DNA of 62,701 bases from Streptomyces sp. (GCF_019510245.1 NZ_JAEKKT010000146.1:1-62701); one strand, 5' to 3'; shown: positions 1-8,849, counted from the stretch's first letter. The notes: generated by a model from the letters alone, not told the origin. Numbers and translations: made by a program.

Positions 1-374
1 TGATTCTGCTCCGTCGCCTGCTGGGTGACGTGCTGCGTCGGCAGCGCCAGCGCCAGGGCCGTACTCTGCGCGAAGTCTCCTCGTCCGCCCGAGTCTCACT
101 CGGCTATCTCTCCGAGGTGGAGCGGGGGCAGAAGGAGGCTTCCTCCGAGCTGCTCTCCGCCATCTGCGACGCGCTGGACGTACGGATGTCCGAGCTCATG
201 CGAGAAGTGAGCGACGAACTCGCCCTCGCGGAGCTGGCCCAGTCCGCCCAGGCCACCGAGCCCGTGCCCACGCCGGTTCGGCCGATGCTGGGTACCGTCT
301 CGGTGACCGGCGTGCCACCGGAACGGGTGACCATCAAGGCGCCCGCCGAGGCGGTGGACGTGGTCGCCGCGTGA
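1..374 (+). CDS. clgR: ClgR-like XRE-family transcriptional regulator (start codon cut by one base)
   Basis: This is a small DNA-binding regulator with a Cro/C1-type helix-turn-helix near residues 15-70 (LREVSSSARVSLGYLSEVER, then a Q-K-E-A-S segment). The closest family I recognise is ClgR, which activates clp protease and lon genes in Streptomyces and other actinobacteria. An internal GTG exists at 30, but the frame is open to the window edge and reads ILLRRLLGD before it. Bases 1-2 are TG, so the true start codon probably begins one base outside the window, giving about 124 residues. The C-terminus ends in Val-Val-Ala-Ala, similar to the degron-like Ala-Ala ends reported for ClgR; that is inference. 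A GC-rich hairpin follows at 430-482. Confidence 0.82.
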   Translation, partial: ILLRRLLGDVLRRQRQRQGRTLREVSSSARVSLGYLSEVERGQKEASSELLSAICDALDVRMSELMREVSDELALAELAQSAQATEPVPTPVRPMLGTVSVTGVPPERVTIKAPAEAVDVVAA

Positions 375-429
375 CACCTGCGCGGACGTAGACCGATGCG
401 GCGCCGACCTGGCGTCGAAGAAGTGCGCG

Positions 430-482
430 AGGCCCCGGCCGGGGCCCTCCCGGGGAGACCCGGGAAGGTGCGGCCGGGGCCT
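430..482 (+). terminator. GC-rich hairpin after clgR
   Basis: AGGCCCCGGCC at 430-440 pairs with GGCCGGGGCCTT at 471-482 around an inner CCCGGG / CCCGGG stem. It is the expected form of a Streptomyces terminator without a long U-tract. The rest of 375-580 holds nothing else I can identify. Confidence 0.5.
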
Positions 483-580
483 TCGTGCGTCTGTGGACCG
501 CATGCGTCCATTTGCCGGAGTCCGCCCGCCCGGTCATGGTGGAGGAACGCTGACCGGGGGCTGACGACCGGAGACAACGC

Positions 581-756
581 ATGCACGTCGTGAAGAGCCC
601 GCTGTCCGACGCGGCCCCAGGCCGTGGCCGAGGCGGTGCGGGACGGAGCGGGCGTCGGCGGCCGAGGAGGCCGCCCCGGTCACCCCAGGCCTCTTCATCG
701 GGATCACGGCGGATCTCGAGAGGCGGCACCGGATGTTCCAGGCGGAGAACGAGTAG
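581..756 (+). pseudogene. Collapsed remnant of a Dps-family ferritin (dpsB-like)
   Basis: The ATG at 581 has a GGAG ribosome site and opens MHVVKSPLSD, which resembles the N-terminus of Streptomyces DpsB as I remember it. Reading backwards from the TAG at 754-756 gives ITADLERRHRMFQAENE, preceded by V-T-P-G-L-F-I-G, which resembles the last helix of the same protein family. The two ends are in different frames and only about 60 codons lie between start and stop, where a Dps protein has about 160-190. The ferroxidase residues in the middle are missing. I read it as a gene that suffered a large internal deletion. The family assignment is from memory and should be tested by alignment. Confidence 0.55.
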
Positions 757-857
757 CAGAGGCCGATGCCGGTCCACCGCCGTTGCATCGGTGAGCCCTC
801 GATGCGCCTCCCCGGTGGGCCGGGCGGCGTTCTAGCGTCCGGCTGGAGGTGACGGCC

Positions 858-1136
858 ATGGTGGGGCGGATAGTGCGCTGGGGGGTTGCGCTGGGGTTCG
901 CGGCGCTGTGGTGGTGGGCCGTGCTGCGGATCACCTTCGCCGACGGCGCCGGGGCGCTGGAGGGGACCGTGGCCGCCGGCGGGTGGGGACTGAGCCTGCT
1001 GCCCGTCAACTGCGTGCCGAGGGCCCGGGCGGCGGGGGCCCTCGGGCCGGCGCGCTGGCGGACTGCCTGGCGGACCCAAGGGGCTACCAGGGCATCGCCA
1101 CCCCTCCGTTCGGGCGCAGGATCTGGCCCGTCGTGA
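858..1136 (+). CDS. Small predicted membrane protein
   Basis: This is a 92-residue protein of unknown function. The ATG at 858 is preceded by GGAGG at 845-849 with normal spacing; a GTG at 849 is in frame but sits on that ribosome site. Residues about 5-25 form one hydrophobic segment (V-A-L-G-F-A-A-L-W-W-W-A-V-L) and a second weaker one follows (GGWGLSLLPVN). The last third is Arg/Pro/Ser-rich and runs 53 bases into the 3' end of the convergent oxidoreductase gene. The original C-terminus may therefore have been lost by a frameshift. Confidence 0.5.
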   Translation: MVGRIVRWGVALGFAALWWWAVLRITFADGAGALEGTVAAGGWGLSLLPVNCVPRARAAGALGPARWRTAWRTQGATRASPPLRSGAGSGPS

Positions 1137-1848
1137 ACGAGGAGGCGTCGGACGCCAGATAGAGCACGGCGTGCGCGACGTCCGCCGCCTCGCCGACCCG
1201 GCCCAGCGGCGACATCCGGGCCATCCGGGCCTCCGTCCGCTGCTGCTCCGCGCCGTCGTCGCGGTCGGTCATGGGGGTGCGGGTCCAGCCCGGGGCGACC
1301 GCGTTGACCCGGATGCCCTGGCGGCCGACCTCGTTGGCGAGGGTCTTGGTCAGCTGGACCACGGCCGCCTTGGCCGCGCCGTAGCAGAGCAGGCCGGGGC
1401 CGCCGGTGTCGATCGCCCCGGAGGCCATGGTGATGATGCTGCCCCCGCTCCGCCCGGCCAGCATCAGCCGGACCGCCTCCTGACAGGCGTACAGCACGCC
1501 CTTGAAGTTGACGCCCAGCACCCGGTCGAGGTCCTCGTCCCTGGTCTCCAGGACCGTGCTGCGGTGCATGATCCCGGCGATCGCCGCCATGACGTCCAGC
1601 CGCCCGCAGGACCGCACGGCCTCCCCGAGCCGCGCCCGGTCGGTGACGTCGAGGGTGTGGGTGCGGGCGGTGCCGCCCCGGTCCTCGACCAGCGCCGCCG
1701 TCTCGTGCAGGCCGTCCGCGTCCCGGTCGGCGCAGTGCACGGTCGCTCCCGCCTCGGCGAGCAGCACGGCGGACGCCCGGCCGATGCCTCCGGCGGCGCC
1801 GGTGACGAATGCGGTGCGTCCGGTGAGGTCGTACGCCTTGAGGGACAT
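1084..1848 (-). CDS. Short-chain dehydrogenase/reductase
   Basis: This is a classical SDR of 254 residues. The cofactor loop TGAAGGIG is at residues 16-23. Asp41 at the end of the second strand suggests NAD(H) rather than NADP(H). The catalytic set is complete: Asn114, Ser143, Tyr156 and Lys160 (Y-G-A-A-K). The usual N-N-A-G motif is present as A-I-A-G near 89-92. I chose the ATG at 1848 because the classical fold begins a few residues later; upstream frame extensions are Pro/Arg-rich. It lies 32 bases downstream of the Nei-type glycosylase on the same strand. The substrate cannot be told. Confidence 0.88.
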   Translation of the reverse strand: MSLKAYDLTGRTAFVTGAAGGIGRASAVLLAEAGATVHCADRDADGLHETAALVEDRGGTARTHTLDVTDRARLGEAVRSCGRLDVMAAIAGIMHRSTVLETRDEDLDRVLGVNFKGVLYACQEAVRLMLAGRSGGSIITMASGAIDTGGPGLLCYGAAKAAVVQLTKTLANEVGRQGIRVNAVAPGWTRTPMTDRDDGAEQQRTEARMARMSPLGRVGEAADVAHAVLYLASDASSFTTGQILRPNGGVAMPW

Positions 1849-1880
1849 GAGGGGACGGTACGAGCGTTTCTGACGGGTCG

Positions 1881-2723
1881 TCAATTGGTCGTGCGAGGGC
1901 GGGTTCCGTGGGCGCGCCGGGCGCCGGGGGCGGGAGCCGGGCCGGTCTGGCAGGCGGGGCACCAGTAGGTGGGGCGCTCGCGGGAGCCGTCGCCCTGGTC
2001 GGCGAGCCGGATCGGGGTGCCACAGCGCAGGCAGGGGCGGGGAGCGCGGCCGTAGACGTAGAGGTCGTGGTCGCGCAGACCGGTGGTGCGGCGGACCACG
2101 CGGTCGCGGTTGGCCTCCAGGAGGCGCTGGGCGACGCCGGGGAGCCGGGCGGCGCGGTCGGCGGGGAGCGCACCGACCGGGAGCCAGGGGGTCGCGCCGA
2201 TCAGGAAGCAGAGCTCGCTCTTGTAGATATTGCCGATCCCGGCGAGGTTGCGCTGGTCGAGCAGTGCCTCGCCGAGCGGGCGGGCGGGGTCCGCGAGGAG
2301 GTTGGCGAGGGCGCGGTCGGGGTTCCAGTCGGGGCCCAGCAGATCGGGGCCAAGGTGGCCCACGGCGCGCTCCTCCTCGCCGGTGCGCAGAAGCTCCAGG
2401 ACCTGGAGGCGGTACCCGACGGCCGTGCGGTCGGCGGTGGACAGGATCGCCCGGATCTGGTGCGCGGGACCGCCCCGCCAGCGCTCACCGGCGCCGTAGA
2501 CCTTCCAGGCGCCCTCCATCCGCAGGTGCGTGTGCAGGGTCAGGCCGCCCTCGAACCGGGTGAGCAGGTGCTTGCCGCGCGCGGTGGTGCCGAAAACCGT
2601 ACGGCCGCCGAGGTCGACCGTGGCGTACTTGGGCACGCGGAAGTCGCTGCGGGTCAGCACCTGGCCGGCGAGCGCGTCGTGCAGGCGCTTCGCGGCCTGC
2701 CAGACCGTGTCACCCTCGGGCAT
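1881..2723 (-). CDS. Fpg/Nei-family DNA glycosylase/AP lyase
   Basis: This is a base-excision repair enzyme that removes oxidised bases and nicks the backbone. The N-terminus PEGDT carries the catalytic Pro2 and Glu3 and is of the Nei (endonuclease VIII) rather than the Fpg type. The conserved Lys51 is in ARGKHLL. A helix-two-turn-helix segment is near residues 155-178 (LDQRNLAGIGNIYKSE). A C-terminal zinc finger has CLRC and CPAC near residues 231-258. The length of 280 is normal. It lies on the same strand just downstream of lhr and its split C-terminal part, a linkage known in Streptomyces that suggests joint repair work. Confidence 0.9.
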   Translation of the reverse strand: MPEGDTVWQAAKRLHDALAGQVLTRSDFRVPKYATVDLGGRTVFGTTARGKHLLTRFEGGLTLHTHLRMEGAWKVYGAGERWRGGPAHQIRAILSTADRTAVGYRLQVLELLRTGEEERAVGHLGPDLLGPDWNPDRALANLLADPARPLGEALLDQRNLAGIGNIYKSELCFLIGATPWLPVGALPADRAARLPGVAQRLLEANRDRVVRRTTGLRDHDLYVYGRAPRPCLRCGTPIRLADQGDGSRERPTYWCPACQTGPAPAPGARRAHGTRPRTTN

Positions 2724-2771
2724 GGGTCAAGGGTGGCACGAGGGGGCGGCAGGTGAGGTGCGCGCCGTGCT

Positions 2772-3395
2772 TCACGCCCGTATGCGCAGGCCGCGCGGGG
2801 TCGCGATGAAGCCCGCTGCCTCCAGGAGGGTGCCGAGCGGGGAGGTCAGCGCCGAGGTGCCGTTCACCCGCTCCACCGTCACCGTGCCGAGGGTGCCGGC
2901 GCGGGCGGCGGCCGCGAGGGCCTCCGCCGCCGTACGGAGCCGGGTGTCGTCGGTGGCGGCCGTGTCCGGGGTGGTCGGCCAGGCCAGCAGGGTCTTGCCG
3001 CCCCGCTCCATGTAGAGGGTCAGCTCGCCGTCGACCAGGACGACGAGCGAGCCGGCCTTGCGGCCCGGCTTGTGCCCGGCGCCGGTCGGGGGCTCGGGCC
3101 AGCCGAGGGCGGCACCGTAGGCGTTCGCCGGGTCGGCGGCGGCGAGGACCACGGCTCTGGGGTCGGGGGCGGCGGGGGAGCGGGTGTGGCGGTTGCCGTG
3201 GGCGTACGGGTTCGGGCCGTAGGGGTTCGCGGGGCTGCCGCCTCGGGGACCGCCGTAGCCGGGGGCGGCGAACGGGTCGGCGGGGGCGAGATCCTTGGGG
3301 GAGACGTAGTCACCGGGGGCGGTGGGCGGCTCGGGCGGCCAGGTGAAGTCACCGTCCAGGTCGGGCAGACCGGTCGCGTCTCTCGCCCCGCTCAC
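2772..3395 (-). CDS. lhr: Detached C-terminal segment of Lhr helicase (second frame)
   Basis: This 207-residue reading frame matches what I know as the extreme C-terminus of actinobacterial Lhr: DPANAYGAALGWPEPP, a basic linker, then SLVVLVDGELTLYMERGGK and a final GFIATPRGLRIRA. A Pro/Gly/Tyr-rich linker of about 80 residues precedes it. It overlaps the end of the main lhr frame by 47 bases. The GTG at 3395 has no clear ribosome site. Removing one base from the C run at 3386-3389 would join the two frames as NARERARDATGLPDLDGD. It is therefore either a frameshifted part of one gene or a separately translated domain. Confidence 0.75.
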   Translation of the reverse strand: MSGARDATGLPDLDGDFTWPPEPPTAPGDYVSPKDLAPADPFAAPGYGGPRGGSPANPYGPNPYAHGNRHTRSPAAPDPRAVVLAAADPANAYGAALGWPEPPTGAGHKPGRKAGSLVVLVDGELTLYMERGGKTLLAWPTTPDTAATDDTRLRTAAEALAAAARAGTLGTVTVERVNGTSALTSPLGTLLEAAGFIATPRGLRIRA

Positions 3396-6300
3396 GGGCG
3401 TTGGACACCGCGCGCAGCCGGTCGACCGCGCCGTCCATCGCGAACTGGGCCGCGCCCAGGCCCTCCACGACGTAACCCCGGCGTGCCTGCCCGCTCTCCT
3501 CGAACGCCGACAGGATCCGGTACACCGCCGAGAAACCGCCCTCGACGCCCTCCGCAGCGACCGCGCCGCGGGTCACCACACCGTGCCGGTCGAGGAGGGT
3601 GCGGGCCAGGGCGTGGGCGCGCACGGTGGTGTCCGGCTCGCGCTGCGGCAGCAGGGACCAGCGTCCGGCGACGGTCGGCGGGCCGGTACGGGAGGCGGGC
3701 CGGGCGGCGGCCGTCAGGGAGCCGTAGCGGCCCCGCGGGACGGCGCGCTTGGCACGGTGCGCCGTGGAGCCCGCGGTACGCCCCGAGCCGAGCAGCGAGC
3801 GCATCGGCGCCAGCGTGTCGTTGGTGAGCCGCCCGGACCAGGCCAGGTCCCAGACGGCATCGGCCAGTTGGGGATCGGTGGCGTCGGGGTGGGTGGTGGC
3901 GCGGACCTGGTCGGCGATCTGACGGAAGAACAGGCCGTAGCCGCCGGAGAGGGCGTCGAGGACGGACTGGTGGAGGGCGGTGAGCTCCAGCGGGTGCGGC
4001 GGCGGGAGGAGCACGGGGGCCGCGTCCGCCAGGTACAGGGAGACCCAGCCGTCCTTGCCGGGCAGGGCGCCCGCGCCGGCCCACACGAGCTCGCCGGCCG
4101 CGGTGAGTTCGTCGAGCATCGCGGGCGCGTAGTTCGCCACGCGGGACGGCAGCACCAGCTTCTCCAGGGCGGACGCCGGTACGGACGCGCCCTGCAACTG
4201 CTCCACGGCGCGCACCAGTCCGTCGACGCCGCGCAGCCCGTGCCCCTTCCCGATGTGCTGCCACTGCGGCAGGAACTGGGCGAGCGCGGCCGGTGCCACC
4301 GGCTCCAGCTCGTGCCGGAGCGCGGCCAGCGAACGGCGGCGCAGCCTGCGCAGCACCGCCGCGTCACACCACTCCTGGCCGATGCCCGCCGGATGGAACT
4401 CGCCCTGCACCACCCGCCCGCTCCCGGCGAGCCGCTGCAGCACGCCCTCCGTGACCGCCACCCCGAGCCCGAAGCGGGCGGCCGCGGTGGTCGACGTGAA
4501 CGGGCCGTGGGTGCGCGCGTACCGGGCGAGGAGGTCGCCGAGCGGGTCCTTCACGGGCTCGGTGAAGGCCTCGGGGACGCCGACGGGCAGGGCCGTGCCG
4601 AGGGCGTCGCGCAGCCGGCCCGCGTCCTCGACCGCCGCCCAGTGCTCGGCACCGGCGATCCGGACCCTGATGGCCCGCCGGGCACGCGCCAGCTCCGCGG
4701 CCCACTGCGGCTCGGCGCCCCGCTCCGCCAACTCGGCGTCCGTGAGCGGCCCGAGCAGCCGCAACACGTCGGCGACGCCCTCCGGGTCCTTGATCCGGCG
4801 GTCCTCGGCCAGCCACTGGAGCTCGCGCTCCAGCTCGGTCAGCACCTCCGCGTCGAGCAGCTCCCGCAGCTCCGCCTGGCCCAGCAGCTCGGCCAGCAGC
4901 CGGGAGTCCAGGGAGAGCGCGGCCGCGCGGCGCTCGGCGAGCGGGGAGTCACCCTCGTACAGGAACTGGGCGACGTAGCCGAAGAGGAGGGAACGGGCGA
5001 ACGGGGACGGCTCCGGGGTGGTGACCTCGACCAGGCGGACCTTGCGGGATTCGAGGTCGCCCATCAGCTCCACGAGCCCGGGGACGTCGAAGACGTCCTG
5101 GAGACACTCGCGGACGGCCTCCAGGACGATCGGGAACGACCCGAACTCGCTGGCCACCTGGAGCAGCTGGGCGGCGCGCTGGCGCTGCTGCCACAGCGGG
5201 GTGCGCTTGCCGGGGTTGCGGCGCGGCAGCAGCAGCGCACGGGCGGCGCATTCGCGGAACCGGGAGGCGAACAGGGCCGAGCCGCCGACCTGGTCGGTGA
5301 CGATCTGGTCGACCTCGCCCTTGTCGAAGGCGACGTCCGCCGCGCCCACGGGGGCCTGCTCGGCGTCGTACTCCGAACCGGCCTTCATGGGGGCCTGGTC
5401 GAGCAGGTCGAGGCCCATCAGGTCGGCGTCCGGCAGCCGCAGCACGATGCCGTCGTCGGCGTGCATGACCTGGGCGCCGAAGGGGGAGTGGACGAAGACC
5501 CGCCAGTCGCCCAGCTCGTCGCGGAAGCGCTCGACCACGATCGTGCGGTCGTCGGGGACATGGCCGCAGGCCTCGCGCTGTTCGTCCAGGTACGACAGCA
5601 CGTTGTCCGCAGCCCAGGCGTCCAGGCCCGCCGCGAGGAGGCGCAGCCGGGCGTCGTCCTTGGGGAGCGCGCCGACCTCGCGCAGGAACGCGCCGACCGC
5701 GCGGCCCAGTTCGAGCGGGCGGCCCAGTTGGTCGCCCTTCCAGAAGGGCAGCCGGCCCGGGACACCCGGGGCGGGGGAGACGAGCACGCGGTCGCGGGTG
5801 ATGTCCTCGATGCGCCAGGAGCTGGTGCCCAGGGTGAAGACATCGCCCACCCGGGACTCGTACACCATCTCCTCGTCCAGCTCGCCTACCCGGCCGCCGC
5901 CCTTCTTGGGGTCGGCGCCGGCCAGGAAGACGCCGAAGAGGCCGCGGTCGGGGATGGTACCGCCGGAGGTGACGGCGAGCCGCTGGGCGCCCGGGCGGCC
6001 GGTGATCGTCCCCGCGACCCGGTCCCAGACCACACGCGGGCGCAGCTCGGCGAACGCGTCCGACGGGTAGCGGCCCGCGAGCATGTCGAGGACCGCGGTG
6101 AACGCCGACTCCGGCAGCGAGGCGAAGGGCGCCGCGCGGCGGACGGTGGCGAGCAGGTCGTCGACCTGCCAGGTGTCCAGTGAGGTCATCGCGACCAGCT
6201 GCTGGGCCAGCACGTCGAGCGGGTTGGCCGGGACCTTCAGGGACTCGATGGAGCCGGTGCGCATCCGCTCGGTGACCACGGCCGCCTGCACCAGGTCGCC

Positions 6301-7563
6301 CCGGTACTTGGGGAAGACCACGCCGGTGGAGACCGCGCCGACCTGGTGCCCCGCGCGGCCGACGCGCTGGAGGCCGGAGGCGACCGACGGCGGGGACTCG
6401 ACCTGTACGACCAGGTCCACCGCGCCCATGTCGATGCCCAGTTCGAGACTGGAGGTGGCCACCACGGCGGGCAGCCGGCCCGCCTTCAGGTCCTCCTCCA
6501 CCAGGGCGCGCTGCTCCTTGGAGACCGAGCCGTGGTGCGCGCGGGCGAGGACCGGTGGGGCGCCCTGGGCCGCGCCCGAGCCGCCCATCAGCTCGGCCGG
6601 GGCGTGGTGCTCGTCCAGCGGCTCGCCGGTCGCGCGCTCGTAGGCGATCTCGTTGAGCCGGTTGCACAGCCGCTCCGCGAGGCGGCGGGAGTTCGCGAAC
6701 ACGATCGTCGAGCGGTGGGCCTGCACCAGGTCGGCGATCCGCTCCTCCACGTGCGGCCAGATCGACGGCTTCTCCGCGCCCTCGGCGCCGTCGGTGGCCG
6801 GGGAGCCGCCCAGCTCTCCCATGTCCTCCACCGGGACGACGACGGAGAGGTCGAACTCCTTGCCGGACTTCGGCTGGACGATCTCCACCTTGCGGCGCGG
6901 CGAGAGATAGCGGGCCACCTCGTCGACCGGGCGGACGGTCGCCGACAGGCCGATGCGGCGGGCCGGCCTCGGCAGCAGTTCGTCCAGCCGCTCCAGGGAG
7001 AGCGCGAGGTGCGCGCCGCGCTTGGTGCCGGCGACCGCGTGCACCTCGTCCAGGATCACCGTCTCGATGCCGGTCAGTGCGTCGCGCGTGGCCGACGTCA
7101 GCATCAGGAACAGGGACTCCGGGGTGGTGATCAGGATGTCCGGCGGACGGGTGGACAAGGCGCGGCGTTCGGCGGCCGGGGTGTCGCCGGAGCGGATGCC
7201 GACCCTGACCTCCGGCTCGGGCAGGCCGAGCCGGACGGACTCCTGGCGGATGCCGGTCAGCGGGCTGCGCAGGTTCCGCTCGACGTCGACCGCGAGGGCC
7301 TTCAACGGTGACACGTACAGCACGCGGCAGCGCTTCTTGGGATCGGCCGGGGGTGGGGCGGAGGCCAGCTGGTCCAGGGCGGCGAGGAAGGCGGCCAGCG
7401 TCTTACCGGAGCCGGTCGGGGCGACGACCAGCACGTCCGAGCCCGCGCCGATGGCCTGCCACGCGCCCGCCTGAGCCGCGGTGGGCGCGGAAAACGCCCC
7501 CGTGAACCAGCCGCGGGTCGCGGGGGAGAAGCCGTCGAGGGCCCGGTGTGCGGATTTCGCCAT
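3349..7563 (-). CDS. lhr: Lhr, superfamily 2 ATP-dependent DNA helicase (main frame)
   Basis: This is the large helicase Lhr, a 3'-5' translocase linked to DNA repair. In 1404 residues it carries Walker A APTGSGKT (48-55), motif II DEVH, motif III SAT and motif VI QRVGRAGHQ, followed by the long Lhr winged-helix and beta-barrel region. I chose the ATG at 7563: a damage-type promoter (7570-7592, reverse strand) puts its -10 box CAGGAT six bases before it, so the mRNA is probably leaderless. A GTG at 7578 would lie inside the promoter spacer. The frame stops at 3349 without the expected C-terminal block, which continues in another frame. Confidence 0.92.
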   Translation of the reverse strand: MAKSAHRALDGFSPATRGWFTGAFSAPTAAQAGAWQAIGAGSDVLVVAPTGSGKTLAAFLAALDQLASAPPPADPKKRCRVLYVSPLKALAVDVERNLRSPLTGIRQESVRLGLPEPEVRVGIRSGDTPAAERRALSTRPPDILITTPESLFLMLTSATRDALTGIETVILDEVHAVAGTKRGAHLALSLERLDELLPRPARRIGLSATVRPVDEVARYLSPRRKVEIVQPKSGKEFDLSVVVPVEDMGELGGSPATDGAEGAEKPSIWPHVEERIADLVQAHRSTIVFANSRRLAERLCNRLNEIAYERATGEPLDEHHAPAELMGGSGAAQGAPPVLARAHHGSVSKEQRALVEEDLKAGRLPAVVATSSLELGIDMGAVDLVVQVESPPSVASGLQRVGRAGHQVGAVSTGVVFPKYRGDLVQAAVVTERMRTGSIESLKVPANPLDVLAQQLVAMTSLDTWQVDDLLATVRRAAPFASLPESAFTAVLDMLAGRYPSDAFAELRPRVVWDRVAGTITGRPGAQRLAVTSGGTIPDRGLFGVFLAGADPKKGGGRVGELDEEMVYESRVGDVFTLGTSSWRIEDITRDRVLVSPAPGVPGRLPFWKGDQLGRPLELGRAVGAFLREVGALPKDDARLRLLAAGLDAWAADNVLSYLDEQREACGHVPDDRTIVVERFRDELGDWRVFVHSPFGAQVMHADDGIVLRLPDADLMGLDLLDQAPMKAGSEYDAEQAPVGAADVAFDKGEVDQIVTDQVGGSALFASRFRECAARALLLPRRNPGKRTPLWQQRQRAAQLLQVASEFGSFPIVLEAVRECLQDVFDVPGLVELMGDLESRKVRLVEVTTPEPSPFARSLLFGYVAQFLYEGDSPLAERRAAALSLDSRLLAELLGQAELRELLDAEVLTELERELQWLAEDRRIKDPEGVADVLRLLGPLTDAELAERGAEPQWAAELARARRAIRVRIAGAEHWAAVEDAGRLRDALGTALPVGVPEAFTEPVKDPLGDLLARYARTHGPFTSTTAAARFGLGVAVTEGVLQRLAGSGRVVQGEFHPAGIGQEWCDAAVLRRLRRRSLAALRHELEPVAPAALAQFLPQWQHIGKGHGLRGVDGLVRAVEQLQGASVPASALEKLVLPSRVANYAPAMLDELTAAGELVWAGAGALPGKDGWVSLYLADAAPVLLPPPHPLELTALHQSVLDALSGGYGLFFRQIADQVRATTHPDATDPQLADAVWDLAWSGRLTNDTLAPMRSLLGSGRTAGSTAHRAKRAVPRGRYGSLTAAARPASRTGPPTVAGRWSLLPQREPDTTVRAHALARTLLDRHGVVTRGAVAAEGVEGGFSAVYRILSAFEESGQARRGYVVEGLGAAQFAMDGAVDRLRAVSNARERGERRDRSARPGR

Positions 7564-7569
7564 GCGTCC

Positions 7570-7592
7570 ATCCTGCACCCGGCCACTGACAG
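7570..7592 (-). promoter_or_regulatory. DNA-damage (PafBC-type) promoter of lhr
   Basis: On the minus strand CTGTCAGTGGC (7582-7592) is followed by six bases and CAGGAT (7570-7575). This matches the LexA-independent recA-type motif TTGTCAGTGGC-N6-TAGggT with one change in each half. The ATG at 7563 is six bases after the -10 box. Confidence 0.72.
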
Positions 7593-7975
7593 TCCGGTCT
7601 GACCTGCGGAGATGTCCTCGGCTTCGCCTTCGGCCGTTGTGTTCCCACCCGCACCACCCGTGCCGGGCTCTTCGTCGGGTGCGGGTGGGACCCGTGGGGC
7701 GGACGCGCCGTCAGCGACCGCGCGAAGCGGGTGGGTGCGGGCCATGGCTCGCGAGGGCCGGACGGGGATGTGGCCGTGGCGGGTGGTCGGTGGGGGGCGG
7801 AGATGCCGGGTGGTCGGGAAGCGGAAGCAGGGTGGTGGTTGCGGATGGTGGGGCGTGGCGCGGGGATGGTGGCATGGAGTGGTGGCAGGGGGCCGGGCGA
7901 GGTCGGGTGGGAGTGGGGGCGGCTGGGCGGGAGCGGGAGTGGGGGCTGGGAGCGGCCAGGTGGGGTGGGGCGGTC
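7593..7975 (+). other. G-rich, strongly strand-skewed intergenic region
   Basis: No gene is apparent between lhr and the AraC-type regulator. From about 7750 to 7985 the plus strand is a dense series of GG, GGG and GGGG runs separated by one to three bases, with almost no C runs. Reading frames through it are Gly/Arg/Trp-rich and look artificial. It could form G-quadruplexes on the strand that codes for the regulator. Confidence 0.55.
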
Positions 7976-7987
7976 GACAATGGGGGT

Positions 7988-8839
7988 ATGGCGGGATCGG
8001 AGGAGCGGGCGCGGCACTGGCGGTACGAGGCGCTGCCCGGGGTCGATCTGCTGCGTGCCCGGTACATCAGGAAGACGTTCGTGCGGCACACCCACGAGCA
8101 CTTCGTGATCGCCGCCATCGCGGACGGCGTCGAGGTCTTCCACCACCGGGGCTCCGACGTGTCCGCGGGGGCGGGCGCGCTCGCGCTGGTCAACCCGGAC
8201 ACCCCGCACACCGGCCGGGCCGGCGTGCCCGAGGGCTGGCGGTACGGGGCCGTCTACCCGGCGCCGGACCTCGTGGCGCAGATCGCCGCCGAGACCACCG
8301 CCGTCCGGGGCGCCCCCGGCTTCGTCAGCCCCGTGCTGGACGATCCGTACAGCGTCGCCCTCGTGCACCGGGTGCTGCGCGCCGCCGACGAGGGCAACGC
8401 GCTCGCGGCCGACACCCTGCTGCGGGTCGCGATCACCCGGCTGCTGCGGCTGAACGGCGGTCCGCTGCCGCAGCGGCAGGTGCGTACCGCAGGCGCCCGG
8501 CTGGCCGCACGCGCGCGTGCGGTGCTGGAGGAGCGGATGGCCGAGCCGCCCACCCTGGAGCGGCTCGCCACCGACCTCGGCACCAGCCCCTTCGCGCTGC
8601 TGCGGGCGTTCCGCGACGTCTACGGCATGCCCCCGCACACCTGGCTGACCGACGCCCGGGTGCGCCGCGCCCGGCTGCTGCTGGACGCCGGCACCGCACC
8701 CGCCGAGGCGGCCGTCGCCGTCGGCTTCACCGACCAGCCGCACCTCAACCGGCACTTCGCCCGGATCGTCGGCGTCCCGCCGGGCGCCTACCAGCGGGAG
8801 CGCAAGAACGTACAAGACGCGCGGGTCGGCCGTCCGTAG
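7988..8839 (+). CDS. AraC-family transcriptional regulator
   Basis: This is a 283-residue regulator with an N-terminal cupin-type sensor domain (HTHEHFVIAAI, then NPDTPHTGRA near residues 75-85). The C-terminal double helix-turn-helix is near residues 175-275 (LERLATDLGTSPFALLRAF, then AAVAVGFTDQPHLNRHFARI). The ATG at 7988 is preceded by GACAAT six bases upstream and has no ribosome site, so it may be leaderless. The azlC gene starts 10 bases after its stop. AraC regulators next to azlCD usually control that exporter; the effector is unknown. Confidence 0.9.
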   Translation: MAGSEERARHWRYEALPGVDLLRARYIRKTFVRHTHEHFVIAAIADGVEVFHHRGSDVSAGAGALALVNPDTPHTGRAGVPEGWRYGAVYPAPDLVAQIAAETTAVRGAPGFVSPVLDDPYSVALVHRVLRAADEGNALAADTLLRVAITRLLRLNGGPLPQRQVRTAGARLAARARAVLEERMAEPPTLERLATDLGTSPFALLRAFRDVYGMPPHTWLTDARVRRARLLLDAGTAPAEAAVAVGFTDQPHLNRHFARIVGVPPGAYQRERKNVQDARVGRP

Positions 8840-8849
8840 CGTCCTGGGC

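Noticed and set aside
3322..6183. Very long open frame antisense to lhr (about 950 codons)
   Set aside because: It mirrors the lhr coding frame, is rich in Gly, Arg, Gln and Val with no domain, and is the expected shadow of high third-position GC.
7481..7987. N-terminal extension of the AraC regulator through the G-rich tract
   Set aside because: The extension is Gly/Arg/Trp-rich; the conserved sensor domain begins right after ATG 7988.
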